A DNA stretch of 34,519 bases from Candidatus Omnitrophota bacterium (GCA_016213925.1 JACQZH010000041.1:38833-73351), one strand, 5' to 3'; numbered from the stretch's first letter, positions 1-8,635 are shown. Made by a program: numbers and translations. Notes: generated by a model not told the origin, from the letters alone.

Positions 1-2
1 AT

Positions 3-353
3 TTAGGCGGAAGATATTCTGATGTGGAAGAAGTACAACAGCGTATTTTTGAAATTTTTGTTTGGATGGGATGTTTCTGGGGAGCTATTTTAACAGTTAT
101 TATTATTGCTTCCAAGCTAATTGTTTGTTCGAGAAAGATGCAGCTTGTGCATAATAAAATAGAAAAAAAGAAAAAAAGAAAAAATTTTATTCGAAACTAT
201 CCTTGGGCTGAGAGGCTAATTAACATAATGGAAGAAAAGAAGGTTCCGTTTGAGTTTATGATGGAAAGAGCCATTCCTAATGCAAACAATGTGATAAATA
301 CTTGCTTTATTGCTTCGTCTGATAGGGAAAAAGCAAAAACAGCTGTTTGCTGA
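3..353 (+). CDS. Fragment of a membrane-anchored protein of unknown function, partial at the left edge
   Basis: The reading frame is open to the left edge of the window, so the gene probably begins outside it; the GTG at 24 is only the first start-like codon visible. The fragment has one hydrophobic stretch (about residues 14-34 counted from GTG 24), followed by a very lysine-rich segment (KIEKKKKRK), which fits a single membrane anchor with a cytoplasmic basic flank. It ends at a TGA (351-353) inside the next reading frame, which overlaps it by 44 bases, starts at a TTG and has no ribosome binding site. I infer that 3-1047 was one gene with a frameshift near 340-355. I do not recognise a family. 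Confidence 0.45.
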   Translation, partial: LGGRYSDVEEVQQRIFEIFVWMGCFWGAILTVIIIASKLIVCSRKMQLVHNKIEKKKKRKNFIRNYPWAERLINIMEEKKVPFEFMMERAIPNANNVINTCFIASSDREKAKTAVC

Positions 354-1047
354 TATGGGAACAAGATTGACGAATTGTGAAAAACGAGCATGCTCGACTA
401 TCCAATATGGTGTTGAGTTAGTATCAAAAATATCTAAAGGAGATATTGGGCGATTTAAAGGTTTTCTGGAAAAACTAGAATTTTTTGTTATGAATTTACC
501 TGTAGACCCCCAAGAAACATTAATTGAAGGCGAAGAGATTATCTTAAAGTTTAGCTGTACTCCGGAGAGTTTTCATGAAGCGCTTGTTGTAAGTGCAATG
601 ATACCTAGCTGGTTCAAAGCGACAAGAAAAAAATGGTTAAGAGATGAGAAATTGCGTGAGATGGTTAATATTTTAATTCCGCATAGTTTTTCGCTTCAAC
701 AATTGCGAACTATTTTACAGTTTGAAATAAGAAATGTTGGCGCAAAATTTGTAGAAGAATTCAGTGGTTTTTACGAAAAGAAAATTGAAATTGATAGTAT
801 CGATAATGTTCCTGAATGTCCCGAGGGAGCTTCTAGAAAAGAAGCAATGCTACAAGGAGAAGGAAGGGAATTAGTAGAGTCCTATTCTGAACAAGAAGGG
901 TGGCATGGACCTTTTCATTATTATGGTGATTATGTTAGATATGAAACAGTAAATGCGGCTAAGTTTGATAAATTCGCTTTACCTCTTATTGCTCCGGTAA
1001 AAATATTTGTTTTAAGTGCAACAATAGTAATTTCTCAATCAATTTGA
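310..1047 (+). CDS. Unknown protein, probably the frameshifted continuation of the preceding fragment
   Basis: This is a 245-residue frame starting from a TTG inside the previous fragment, with no visible ribosome binding site. The protein is mixed alpha/beta by eye, with a charged middle and a short hydrophobic C-terminus (about residues 225-242). I see no catalytic motif I can name. The TTG start, the 44-base overlap and the lack of a binding site suggest that the true product is a fusion with the upstream frame, which would place the junction near Ala-Asp-Met-Gly at about residue 14. It could also be a real overlapping gene. Coding potential looks genuine (no stops for 738 bases in AT-rich DNA). 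Confidence 0.5.
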   Translation: MLRLIGKKQKQLFADMGTRLTNCEKRACSTIQYGVELVSKISKGDIGRFKGFLEKLEFFVMNLPVDPQETLIEGEEIILKFSCTPESFHEALVVSAMIPSWFKATRKKWLRDEKLREMVNILIPHSFSLQQLRTILQFEIRNVGAKFVEEFSGFYEKKIEIDSIDNVPECPEGASRKEAMLQGEGRELVESYSEQEGWHGPFHYYGDYVRYETVNAAKFDKFALPLIAPVKIFVLSATIVISQSI

Positions 1048-1097
1048 ACATTAAAAGGTCAAAGAGTGATTATCTTCAGTATTGAAGTATTTTTTAG

Positions 1098-1286
1098 CAT
1101 AAGCATTCGCAGACAGTTAGAAACAGCACTGTTGAAAAATCATCGGAAATTCCTATTACAGATAATCTAGGAAGGTTGCAAGAGGCTATGCTAATTCGGA
1201 ACAAGGTGTATTTGTTAATACTGAAAGGGATGCACAACGCTAATTTCCCAAGCAATCTAAAAAACACCAAGCCTTCCTTTATATAA
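1098..1286 (+). pseudogene. Decayed coding remnant
   Basis: After a TAG at 1095-1097 one frame stays open to a TAA at 1284-1286 and reads like real protein at first (for example STVEKSSEIPITDNLG). Around 1180-1190 the protein-like signal appears to move to another frame, which ends at TAA 1241-1243 with a hydrophilic tail (ANSEQGVFVNTERDAQR). There is no start codon before 1188 and no ribosome binding site. I take this as the broken 3' end of the gene to the left, or of a lost neighbour. The evidence is only the look of the translations. Confidence 0.3.
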
Positions 1287-1331
1287 TATCCAGATAACTA
1301 TACTATCTTCCTCAATAATTTTATCCCCCAT

Positions 1332-1350
1332 TTCCACCTACGCGGTGGAA
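1332..1350. repeat. Perfect 7-bp hairpin in the spacer
   Basis: TTCCACC (1332-1338) pairs with GGTGGAA (1344-1350) around a 5-base loop TACGC. There is no T-run after it, so it is a poor terminator. It may be a small palindromic repeat unit; its copy number in the genome is unknown. Confidence 0.5.
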
Positions 1351-1381
1351 TTAGGGTTAAGCATGAGTTGATGGGGTGCTG

Positions 1382-1410
1382 TTGCAGATTAAGGCAAAAG
1401 GTGGTATAAT
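1382..1410 (+). promoter_or_regulatory. Sigma-70-type promoter with extended -10
   Basis: TTGCAG (1382-1387), a 17-base spacer, and TATAAT (1405-1410) preceded by TGG. The same layout (TTGC.., 17 bases, TGG-TATA-T) recurs at 1742 and 8027, which supports it as this organism's housekeeping form. No open frame starts just downstream, so it may drive a short RNA or a long leader toward 1894. Confidence 0.55.
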
Positions 1411-1424
1411 TAAAGTGGTTTTAA

Positions 1425-1473
1425 AAGGCATTAATTATTGTAGTTATAGTATGTTAACTGCTAAAAATGCCTT
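1425..1473. other. Inverted repeat just downstream of a promoter-like site
   Basis: AAGGCATT (1425-1432) is the reverse complement of AATGCCTT (1466-1473), separated by 33 bases. It lies about 15 bases after the expected start of transcription from the 1382 promoter, so it would form near the 5' end of that RNA. It could be a leader structure or a small RNA, or chance in AT-rich DNA. Confidence 0.25.
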
Positions 1474-1741
1474 GGATTATAAGGGGGAGCGCTAAAAATT
1501 TTTCCGTATAAAATAGTGTTTTGCTTATTAATCATCTGATAGCATTGAAAGATATTAGTTTTAGGAAAAAATACTGGATTAGAAACATTGTATTTGTTGA
1601 TTTTTAATTCAAAAAAATTATAAATTTTCTAATAATTTAAATCAAAATAGCTGCTATTTTTTTATACAACATATTGAAAATAAATATGTTGCCGATATGC
1701 GCAATTCCTAGTGGGTTTTAGTGAAATTCTTTGTAAAACAA

Positions 1742-1770
1742 TTGCGGAATTTTAATTCATATGGTATACT
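1742..1770 (+). promoter_or_regulatory. Promoter for the exported kinase-like gene at 1894
   Basis: TTGCGG (1742-1747), a 17-base spacer and TATACT (1765-1770) with TGG directly before it. It is the nearest good promoter to the gene at 1894 and would give a leader of about 115 bases. It matches the sites at 1382 and 8027 in form. Confidence 0.5.
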
Positions 1771-1893
1771 TTACTACCTTGCTTTTAATTTTGCTAGGCA
1801 GTGTTGAATTTTATGAAATCAAGCAATGGTGTTAAAGTTAAACAAATTAAATTAATTTAATTGTTATAATCCTAGTATATGGAGGTGTTGGGA

Positions 1894-4800
1894 ATGAAGT
1901 ATAAAAAGAGTGGATATAGTGTATTTTTAAAACTGGTATCTTTTGCGATTATTCAAGCTTTTTTGTTTTCATATTGCGCAGGATCAGTCTCTGCTGCGGA
2001 TGTATTTTCAAATACCTATCTTGCGCCGAGTGTTACCTTAGGTGAAGGCACGGTAAGAGGCGCGATTATTGACTTTGGTTCAGAGGACCGTGGTTCATTA
2101 GATGATATTTCCGCTCCGGAAGTTTTACCTATGCCTTATGTTGTGGCTACATTAGGCCCGGCTACAAGAGGCAATGAAAAGGAATTAATTGAAAACGGTG
2201 TTAATATGGTTAGGATTCCTTTGGGCCATGGGACAAGAGAAAGGCATCAGCAAACAATTGATATGATAGCCCAGATTAGCGAGGAAACCGGCAAAGAGGT
2301 CGGAATAATGCTTGATTTAAGCGGGTTTAAATTAAGGATCGGCGCTTTAAGAGGAAGTTCTGTTGTTTTTAAGGAAAACGCTACTGTAATGATAACAAAC
2401 AAAGATATTGAAGGCGATGGAACAGAGAGTTTAATTAATGTTAATTACCGGCATTTTATCAGGGATATCGCTGAACAGTTTAAAAAAGGGGAAAAAGAAC
2501 GGGAAGCAGCAAAGACTATTTTGCTTGATGCTATTGAAGGCATGGTTGAGTTGGAAGTCGTAGAGATTCTTGATAATACGATATTAAGAGCTACGGTTAA
2601 AAAAGGCGGCACAGTAATGGGGCGTAAAGGCATATACGCGCCCGGGGTTAAAATGAAATTGCCTACATTAACTGAAAAAGACCAGTATGATATAAAATTT
2701 GCCGCGGAAAACAGTAAGAGAATTAGTTCTCTGGCGCTTTCTTTTGTGCGCACGGCAGGGGATATCCGGCAGGTCAAAGAAGCGCTGAATTTTTTTGATG
2801 CGCAATATCCCGGGGCTAAGGATCTAAAGATTATTGCGAAAATTGAGACAAGAGAGGCACTGGAGAATATTGATGAGATTATTCAGGCTGCGGATATTAT
2901 TATGATAGCCCGAAAAGATTTAAGTATTGTTTTAACGCCGGAAGAATTGGCATACTATCAAACATTAATACTGGAAAAATGCAAGCAGGCTGGTAAGCCG
3001 GTTATTTTGGCAAGCCGGCTTTTGGAGTCAATGAAACTAAAGGAAGCGGCTCCAACCGATAAAGAGGTTGCCAATATTTTTGAAGGGGTTAATTATAAGA
3101 GTTACGGTTTTATGCTTTCGGATGAGACAGGCATTGGGAAAAACCCTGTACAGGCGGTTAAAAAATTAAAGACTCTTTTGGAAGAAGGGATATTGTTAAG
3201 AGATACATATGAGGCTAGAAAAGCTGCATGGCAGAAAGAAAAGCAGGCAAAAGAGCCGAGTATTGATGTAATAATGGTTGTCGGAGGTACGCAGGACCGC
3301 GCGGATGCCTATCGGAACCATTTTGAAAGTTTAAGGGGAGTGGTTTGCCGGGATGATATCCCGATTCTATATGTTGCTACACCGACGAAGTTTGCTGAAA
3401 TAGGCGGGCTGATCGGTAACGGCGGAGCTGAATGCAATGCGATGTGGACTCTTAACAATCAATTGCCGGAATTAGCTAAGCAGTATACGCGTTTAAAAGG
3501 GAAGTCCCTGTCGGAGTTAAGAGTGGCTATGATTTTTGCCGGAGGCAAAGGCACCAGATATACGGCCGGGCCAAGTGACGGAGCAAAGCCTTTGATGCCT
3601 TTGGCGTTAAGATTGGAAAACGGGGATCAGGCCCGCGCGATAGATGTGGTTATGCTTGGGAGTTATGTAATGGGGCAAAGATTAAAAAGAAGTAACAGGG
3701 CTGGGGTCTTGGGATTAAACGGCGATGGATTTTTAATTGCTGATCCAGAGTTGGTTGAAGGGATAGGGTTGATAAGCTGGCCTGTCAGCATGATTGAGGC
3801 TGATGAAAAATACGGTGTTGTTGTCAGGCAGCCTGACGGAAAAATAACTTCTTTTAGGGAAAAACCGAGTATGCCGGAGATGATTAAATTTGCCGATGAA
3901 TTGATGATTGACGCAAATAACCGAGAAATAAGGCAGGTACAGGCTAATTCAGCGAGTTATATAAAAAGCCATAGTGATAAAGATAAATATAGTTTGTTTA
4001 TTCAAGGGTATATAGAGGTTGCGAATTATCTTCATGCCCGGGTTGATCAAGGCAAGAAAACCTATGAAGTGGATAATTCCAGTGACTTGGCGATTCCCTT
4101 AGCAATAAGAGCAGTGCAGGATTTAACAGAAAGAGAAAAACAGCGTCAATCATATATTCAGTCCCGTTCTAAAGGAGATAAGGATAGGGAAGAATTTTAC
4201 AGCGGATTATTTGAAATAGTCACAAAATATTTCATGGATTTATATACCGCGCTGCCTGCTGAAGGAAAAACTACTTTGTATGTTGATTACGGCGACATGG
4301 GTACATGGTACGGGGATATTATGAGGCCGAATAGTTTTAAAACCATTGCCGGATATCTCGGTTCGGTTGATTCTTATGTTGATTCCTGGGCGGTTATGGG
4401 AGAAGATGCTAAAACTTACCGTAGTTTTGTAAGCCCGCTAGTGAAAGTCGGGGAAAAGGCTGTTCTTTACGGAGCCCAGCTTTATCCTGGTTCAACAGTC
4501 GGAGCCGGCACTATTGTGTATAATATAAAAGGAGAAATTCAAATCGGCGAGAATATGCTTATCGTAATGTCTCCAATCAGGGTTAACAGTGAAAGAAACG
4601 CTTTTATAGTGTTCTATTTAGGCCGTGAAGATAACCTGAAAACAGCGGCGCGTAAAGGCGTGCTTTTCGGAAAGAACGCATATGAATTAATTACCAGTTG
4701 GAAAGATCATGAAGGCGAGCCCTTATTCCCGGGGTTTAACGCGGATACAGATTTGACTAAAGCAGCAATTTGGCCGGTAACTGATAGTTCTGAAATTGAT

Positions 4801-5040
4801 ATGAATTTAGTTTCCTGGATGAGCCAGAAAGGCGCGTGGGCACCTAAAGAATATGTTGAAGCGCTAAAATTTTCTTTTGATAAAATTAGTTCAAAGGCTG
4901 ATTTTCCGGCTATTTTACAGCGGGACAGTGAGTTGGCTTACAGAATAGATAGTGCGGTTCTTATGGCAAGCGGCGTGAAAGTTGAAAAGCCTAATGTTTT
5001 TGAAGAAGATATGCTTGAGCTTGCCGGCCGCGGAATTTAA
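1894..5040 (+). CDS. Exported pyruvate-kinase-like / sugar-phosphate nucleotidyltransferase-like fusion
   Basis: The start is set at ATG 1894, not ATG 1879, because GGAGGTG (1881-1887) sits six bases before it; this gives 1048 residues. A signal peptide (about 1-35) is followed by a Leu-Ala-Pro motif (43-45). Residues 81-435 follow pyruvate kinase from its first strand (ATLGPATR) through the barrel: Lys316 and Glu318 (AKIE), Asp342 and LLESM are kept. Several active-site positions differ: RIPLGHG where the family has RxNFSHG, ARKDLS for ARGDLG, and Ser for the catalytic Thr before LLESM. The kinase C-terminal domain is missing. Residues 540-860 look like a nucleotidyltransferase with the FAGGKGTRY loop (548-556) and Lys565, most like sugar-1-phosphate pyrophosphorylases, followed by a Gly-rich beta-helix-like tail. 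Export of such a fusion is odd, since ATP and NTPs are cytoplasmic. Catalysis is doubtful for the kinase half and open for the transferase half. Confidence 0.75.
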   Translation: MKYKKSGYSVFLKLVSFAIIQAFLFSYCAGSVSAADVFSNTYLAPSVTLGEGTVRGAIIDFGSEDRGSLDDISAPEVLPMPYVVATLGPATRGNEKELIENGVNMVRIPLGHGTRERHQQTIDMIAQISEETGKEVGIMLDLSGFKLRIGALRGSSVVFKENATVMITNKDIEGDGTESLINVNYRHFIRDIAEQFKKGEKEREAAKTILLDAIEGMVELEVVEILDNTILRATVKKGGTVMGRKGIYAPGVKMKLPTLTEKDQYDIKFAAENSKRISSLALSFVRTAGDIRQVKEALNFFDAQYPGAKDLKIIAKIETREALENIDEIIQAADIIMIARKDLSIVLTPEELAYYQTLILEKCKQAGKPVILASRLLESMKLKEAAPTDKEVANIFEGVNYKSYGFMLSDETGIGKNPVQAVKKLKTLLEEGILLRDTYEARKAAWQKEKQAKEPSIDVIMVVGGTQDRADAYRNHFESLRGVVCRDDIPILYVATPTKFAEIGGLIGNGGAECNAMWTLNNQLPELAKQYTRLKGKSLSELRVAMIFAGGKGTRYTAGPSDGAKPLMPLALRLENGDQARAIDVVMLGSYVMGQRLKRSNRAGVLGLNGDGFLIADPELVEGIGLISWPVSMIEADEKYGVVVRQPDGKITSFREKPSMPEMIKFADELMIDANNREIRQVQANSASYIKSHSDKDKYSLFIQGYIEVANYLHARVDQGKKTYEVDNSSDLAIPLAIRAVQDLTEREKQRQSYIQSRSKGDKDREEFYSGLFEIVTKYFMDLYTALPAEGKTTLYVDYGDMGTWYGDIMRPNSFKTIAGYLGSVDSYVDSWAVMGEDAKTYRSFVSPLVKVGEKAVLYGAQLYPGSTVGAGTIVYNIKGEIQIGENMLIVMSPIRVNSERNAFIVFYLGREDNLKTAARKGVLFGKNAYELITSWKDHEGEPLFPGFNADTDLTKAAIWPVTDSSEIDMNLVSWMSQKGAWAPKEYVEALKFSFDKISSKADFPAILQRDSELAYRIDSAVLMASGVKVEKPNVFEEDMLELAGRGI

Positions 5041-5091
5041 TGGCAATGATGTTAAGAGTGCGATGTAATTATATGGCGGAATTGTTTAAAT

Positions 5092-6111
5092 ATGAAAAAA
5101 GTGCCGAAAAATAAAATAAAGATCATTGTTTTTTGTTTAATATTTATTATTGCGGAAAAATCCTGGGCAGTCCAGGATTTTTCGCTAAATAGATATGAAG
5201 TGTCTGTGCTTTCTCCACAATTACAGGTGAAAGCAGAAACATTTATGGCAAAATTCCTGGAGGTTTCTGTCTTGCAGGTTTTCTTTGACCGGTATCTTGA
5301 AGGCCGCTTGGATATAGAAAAAGATGATTATACATATTTTCTTTTAAAGCCTGAAGGGCAGAAATACAGGGATGAAATTCTCCTTGAAGTTGTAAAAACA
5401 GGGTTTGAGATAGTTTTTGTGGAAAAGAATCTTGAATTAAGCAAAAGTTTTTTAAGGCAATTTTATGCGATGCATTTTGATCCGAGCCAGAGGGAGAAAA
5501 AAAAGCCTTTTTTGAGCCCGTTATGGAAATATATGTCTTCAAACTCGGTTGACATGGTAATCGTAAAATATACCGGGCAGGCAAATGCTATTGATGCTTG
5601 CGCGAGTCTAAGAAAGGTTATTGGAAATACCAGGGGCACAGATATCGGGTCGGTTCGTAATGTTTTTTCAGGGGTTAGATTGTATACTTTTTATAAGGTA
5701 AAGGGGGAAGGCGGTATTTTCCATAGAAGGCTTTTTATGACGAAATTGACTTATAAGGAAGATATAGACCCCCGGAAAATATTTTTTCCGAAATTGACCG
5801 GCGAAAGGGCAATGGACGATGATTTAGGTTTTGACAGTGAACAAAAGAGTGCTTTGGAGTTAAGCGATTATGAAAGAAACATGATTAAACAGGTTTTGGG
5901 GAGGGAGAACATAAATGATTTAAGCGATGAAGACATAAAAATTCTTGAGCAAAGAGGTGTTGTTAAGGAAAGAAGGGTAATGTTAAGGAATAATACTCAT
6001 AGGCCGGAAAAAAGGGACGCAGAGATGGTTCCGGAGCTGGCATTACTTTTAAATTATATAGACATCAAGAATCAGCCTGGCTTTATTGCGCAGATTGGAA
6101 GTTCGATCTGA
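5092..6111 (+). CDS. Exported protein of unknown function with Leu-Ser-Pro motif
   Basis: This 339-residue protein lies 51 bases after the kinase-like fusion and is probably in its operon. A basic N-terminus and hydrophobic core (about 1-26, ending SWA) form a signal peptide, and VLSPQL follows at about 39-44. The rest is a soluble alpha/beta protein rich in Lys, Glu and Phe, with an acidic segment near 240-290 (DLSDEDIK). I recognise no enzyme motif. The layout signal peptide, short linker, Leu-(Ala/Ser)-Pro is shared with both neighbours at 1894 and 6301, so the three probably travel or act together. The function is unknown. Confidence 0.65.
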   Translation: MKKVPKNKIKIIVFCLIFIIAEKSWAVQDFSLNRYEVSVLSPQLQVKAETFMAKFLEVSVLQVFFDRYLEGRLDIEKDDYTYFLLKPEGQKYRDEILLEVVKTGFEIVFVEKNLELSKSFLRQFYAMHFDPSQREKKKPFLSPLWKYMSSNSVDMVIVKYTGQANAIDACASLRKVIGNTRGTDIGSVRNVFSGVRLYTFYKVKGEGGIFHRRLFMTKLTYKEDIDPRKIFFPKLTGERAMDDDLGFDSEQKSALELSDYERNMIKQVLGRENINDLSDEDIKILEQRGVVKERRVMLRNNTHRPEKRDAEMVPELALLLNYIDIKNQPGFIAQIGSSI

Positions 6112-6210
6112 TTGTTTATTATTTTTGAAAAATAGAACAGCGCTCGCCTTAATCGCAAATGATCTCTTTTTTTAATTCCTCTGCCGCTATCTGGGTTTTT
6201 CCTTTGACAG

Positions 6211-6226
6211 GCTCATGATGGTGAGC
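6211..6226. other. Small hairpin in the spacer before the HD-domain gene
   Basis: GCTCA (6211-6215) pairs with TGAGC (6222-6226) around TGATGG. It follows a TTGACA (6204-6209) for which I find no -10 at the right distance. A G/C-rich stretch (GGGGTGGGAGCCCC, about 6257-6270) that can also fold lies before the ATG at 6301. I could not match the 189-base spacer to a riboswitch. Confidence 0.3.
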
Positions 6227-6300
6227 AAAACCATAGGATAAACAGAATTTATTTGGAGGGGTGGGAGCCCCCGGATTTAGCTTAAGCAGTCTCAACTAAT

Positions 6301-7920
6301 ATGAAGAAAATTTTGTCGATAATAATAATTCAAATGTGTTTATTTCCTAATTGCGTTTTTTCTGCGGAAGATGCGTTTTTAATTGAAGAAAACAGAGAAA
6401 ATACTGCTTTGCTTAGCCCTGCGCTTAATATCAATATCCCGTTTTTTGGAAGTAGGTTCGAGAGGTTTTATGAGGACCCGGGGGACAAAAAAAATCAGCG
6501 TATAAAAGAGTTGATTATGTTAAGGTCTCAAGAACCGGATACGCATAAGAGTGCGGAAATTGATCATACGCTTAATGAAATACTTACGAAAATGCGCTGG
6601 AAGAGGCGGCCGAAAGCACAGGATGATTTTAAAGCGCTGCGGCAGATATTGCTTGGAAACGATATCGCAGCTAATCTTAATGCCTGGGCAGGATTAAAAG
6701 AGGCGTATCCTGAATTGTACGCAACCAGATTTGTAGAGAAATGGGGTATTGATACCTGGCAGCATACTTTGATGCTGGTCGAAAGCTTTGAGCGGCTTAT
6801 TCGTTTCAATGAAGAGGATCAGAAATGGTTTGCCGGGCGCGGCCGGAAAAGCGAGAAAGCACAACGGCTTAGGATGAAACTAGATATCCCGCTTGACGAA
6901 GATAACAATCTTGCAGACCTCGAATATTTGCGGCAGCGTTTGCTTGAAATAGTTAATAATGAAGATAAAAAAGTATATTTCTTGATGAGCCTGCTTTTTC
7001 ATGATACAGGTAAAGTTACTTTGCCTAATAAACATGAATACGGCAGCAGAGATATATTGAAACGTATTTTTAAGCAGATAGGAGCAGGTAAAGCTGATAT
7101 GCGGTTTTACTCAACACTAGTAAGATGGCATACTTATATAGACCTGGCTTTTATATCGCAGGAATTAAACCCGAAATTTTTTAAAATGTGGCTTTATAAG
7201 TCCTGGCCGGATGAAGCCATGCGCAGCGAATTCCTTATCTTATTGAATTTAGTTACGCTTTTTGATATTAATTCTGTGGGAGAAGACGGGCTCTTGAATA
7301 ATGACAAGCTTGGCTGTTATGTTGACTTTGTTAAAAACATGGGAAATTTCGAAAAATATATAGACCGTTTAGTTGATGCCAGAATATCCAATTTATTTTT
7401 TAGTTTTGGCGGGGTTAAAAATTTGGAAATCTTGCAGAGTTTTTATTGGGCCGTTGATTTATTAGAAGGAGATTTTCATAAAATTTGCTCGGATGTTTAT
7501 TGCGACCAGATAGCTTTTCTTTATAATGCTGCTCCGGCATTCAGGATGTTGAGGGAAAAAGCGCCGGAAAATATTATTAAGATGTTCGTGCTTGTGGCTG
7601 CAGTGGTGTCAATCATCAAGAATGACGGAGTGATAGTAGAAGACCTGGTATTTGACTGGCGTGCTGAATATTCCAAATTTATAGATGAAATACCTTTGTC
7701 TGACTTTAGCCTAGCGAACATAAAGCAGAACATGATAATTCTTGATGGTAAACTGAATTTTTTTGGAATAACGTTTATAAATGAAGGCACGACCTTGTAT
7801 GTAGAATGCATAGAATGCAGAATTAAGAAGAACGAAAAAAGAGCTAGTGAAATCCTGCCTTTGGAAGAAATCAAGCCGCTTTCCCCGGGATCAGACAAAT
7901 TAATTGAACAAGCTATATAG
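6301..7920 (+). CDS. Exported HD-domain phosphohydrolase-like protein
   Basis: This is a 539-residue protein with a signal peptide (1-22, ending CVFSA) and LLSPAL at 37-42, the same motif as in the two upstream genes. The HD metal-binding set is visible: His155 (WQHTL), His234-Asp235 (FHDTGK), His245 (NKHEYGS) and His277 (RWH). HD proteins hydrolyse phosphate esters, often of nucleotides or cyclic nucleotides. The GYP motif of c-di-GMP phosphodiesterases is not seen, so the substrate is unknown. The ATG has no clear ribosome binding site close to it. The C-terminal 250 residues are helical by eye and unrecognised. A predicted export signal on an HD enzyme is unusual; the signal could instead act as a membrane anchor with a different topology. 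Confidence 0.7.
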   Translation: MKKILSIIIIQMCLFPNCVFSAEDAFLIEENRENTALLSPALNINIPFFGSRFERFYEDPGDKKNQRIKELIMLRSQEPDTHKSAEIDHTLNEILTKMRWKRRPKAQDDFKALRQILLGNDIAANLNAWAGLKEAYPELYATRFVEKWGIDTWQHTLMLVESFERLIRFNEEDQKWFAGRGRKSEKAQRLRMKLDIPLDEDNNLADLEYLRQRLLEIVNNEDKKVYFLMSLLFHDTGKVTLPNKHEYGSRDILKRIFKQIGAGKADMRFYSTLVRWHTYIDLAFISQELNPKFFKMWLYKSWPDEAMRSEFLILLNLVTLFDINSVGEDGLLNNDKLGCYVDFVKNMGNFEKYIDRLVDARISNLFFSFGGVKNLEILQSFYWAVDLLEGDFHKICSDVYCDQIAFLYNAAPAFRMLREKAPENIIKMFVLVAAVVSIIKNDGVIVEDLVFDWRAEYSKFIDEIPLSDFSLANIKQNMIILDGKLNFFGITFINEGTTLYVECIECRIKKNEKRASEILPLEEIKPLSPGSDKLIEQAI

Positions 7921-8026
7921 AAGAATGATGTTTGAGGGATTTTTTTTGAAATTTAATTTTTAGCATAAAATATATCATTAAAGAGGTAACATATTTATTT
8001 TTAAGATGTTATAACAGAAAATTTAT

Positions 8027-8055
8027 TTGCAAATCTAGGCAGTGTATGGTATAAT
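8027..8055 (+). promoter_or_regulatory. Promoter for the PilZ gene at 8115
   Basis: TTGCAA (8027-8032), 17 bases, and TATAAT (8050-8055) preceded by TGG. It has the same form as 1382 and 1742. Transcription would begin near 8062, about 50 bases before the ATG at 8115. Confidence 0.6.
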
Positions 8056-8114
8056 TAATTAGATTTATAAAGCTTGTAATTTCTAATGTTTCTTTTTGAC
8101 CGGGAAAATTAGAT

Positions 8115-8474
8115 ATGGAACAGACAGAGAAAAGAGTAGCAAGCAGAGTAAAAACTTCACAGGCGGTACTTTCTTTACAGCCTTTGGATCCTTTGGTCTG
8201 GTTTAGATTCTGGACAGAATTGGAATGCCTAGTCAGGGATATCAGCATGGCAGGCGTGTGCATTTATTCCAAAGAGGATATTCCTATAGGTACTGCATTA
8301 AGCATTGATTTGCGTATAGGTAACCTGAAAAAGTTAATTCGCATTTTTTGTAAAGTTGCCTGGGTTAAGAAAGAAAACCAAAACTACAGAATGGGCCTTA
8401 AGTTTTCCTGGTGGAAAGATGACCAGGATAAAAATATCGTTAGTAATTTCCTCAACAAACTTTCCTCTTTTTAA
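8115..8474 (+). CDS. PilZ-domain protein, probable c-di-GMP receptor
   Basis: This 119-residue protein is one PilZ domain. The c-di-GMP binding motifs are both present: RxxxR at Arg7-Arg11 (KRVASRV) and DxSxxG at Asp42-Gly47 (RDISMAGV). The barrel continues with the usual VAWVKK strand and YRMGLKF near the end. PilZ proteins change conformation on binding c-di-GMP and act on glycan synthases, motility motors or transcription. It stands alone with its own promoter, just upstream of the sugar transporter and glycosidase block. A second PilZ domain lies at 17390. Confidence 0.85.
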   Translation: MEQTEKRVASRVKTSQAVLSLQPLDPLVWFRFWTELECLVRDISMAGVCIYSKEDIPIGTALSIDLRIGNLKKLIRIFCKVAWVKKENQNYRMGLKFSWWKDDQDKNIVSNFLNKLSSF

Positions 8475-8520
8475 TTAACCGTAAATTCCATTTTTTTAAC
8501 TTTATAAAAAGGTTTTTCAC

Positions 8521-8549
8521 TTGACATAGAATCTATTTCATGATATAAA
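8521..8549 (+). promoter_or_regulatory. Strong promoter for the leader and sugar transporter gene
   Basis: A perfect TTGACA (8521-8526), 17 bases, and TATAAA (8544-8549) preceded by TGA. The site at 22463 has the same build (TTGACA, 17, TGA-TATATT). The transcript would carry a leader of about 210 bases before the transporter start at 8766. Confidence 0.65.
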
Positions 8550-8635
8550 AAAGCTTCATGCCATATTTTAATTGTTAAGGAAAGAAAAAATAAATTTAAA
8601 AGATTTTGTCTCTAAATAATAATAAAGGAAATAAA

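Larger units (their letters stand above)
1048..1878. other. Long spacer: coding remnants, a hairpin and two promoter-like sites
   Basis: This stretch has no intact gene. From about 1098 to 1286 it still reads as protein in pieces (listed separately). After that it is AT-rich and carries a 7-bp perfect hairpin at 1332-1350, a promoter-like site at 1382-1410, an 8-bp inverted repeat at 1425-1473, and a second promoter-like site at 1742-1770. The part from 1500 to 1740 is plain AT-rich sequence in which I see nothing definable. Confidence 0.6.

Noticed and set aside
1865-1870. TATAAT just before the gene at 1894
   Set aside because: No -35 match at 16-18 bases, and it would leave almost no leader; the site at 1742-1770 is better.
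1879-1893. ATG 1879 as the start of the kinase-like fusion
   Set aside because: It overlaps the ribosome binding site GGAGGTG that serves ATG 1894, and the added residues do not improve the signal peptide.
6112-6300. Riboswitch (c-di-GMP or fluoride type) before the HD-domain gene
   Set aside because: Short fragments such as GATGGTGAGCAAAACC recall parts of known classes, but the conserved cores and pairing could not be completed.
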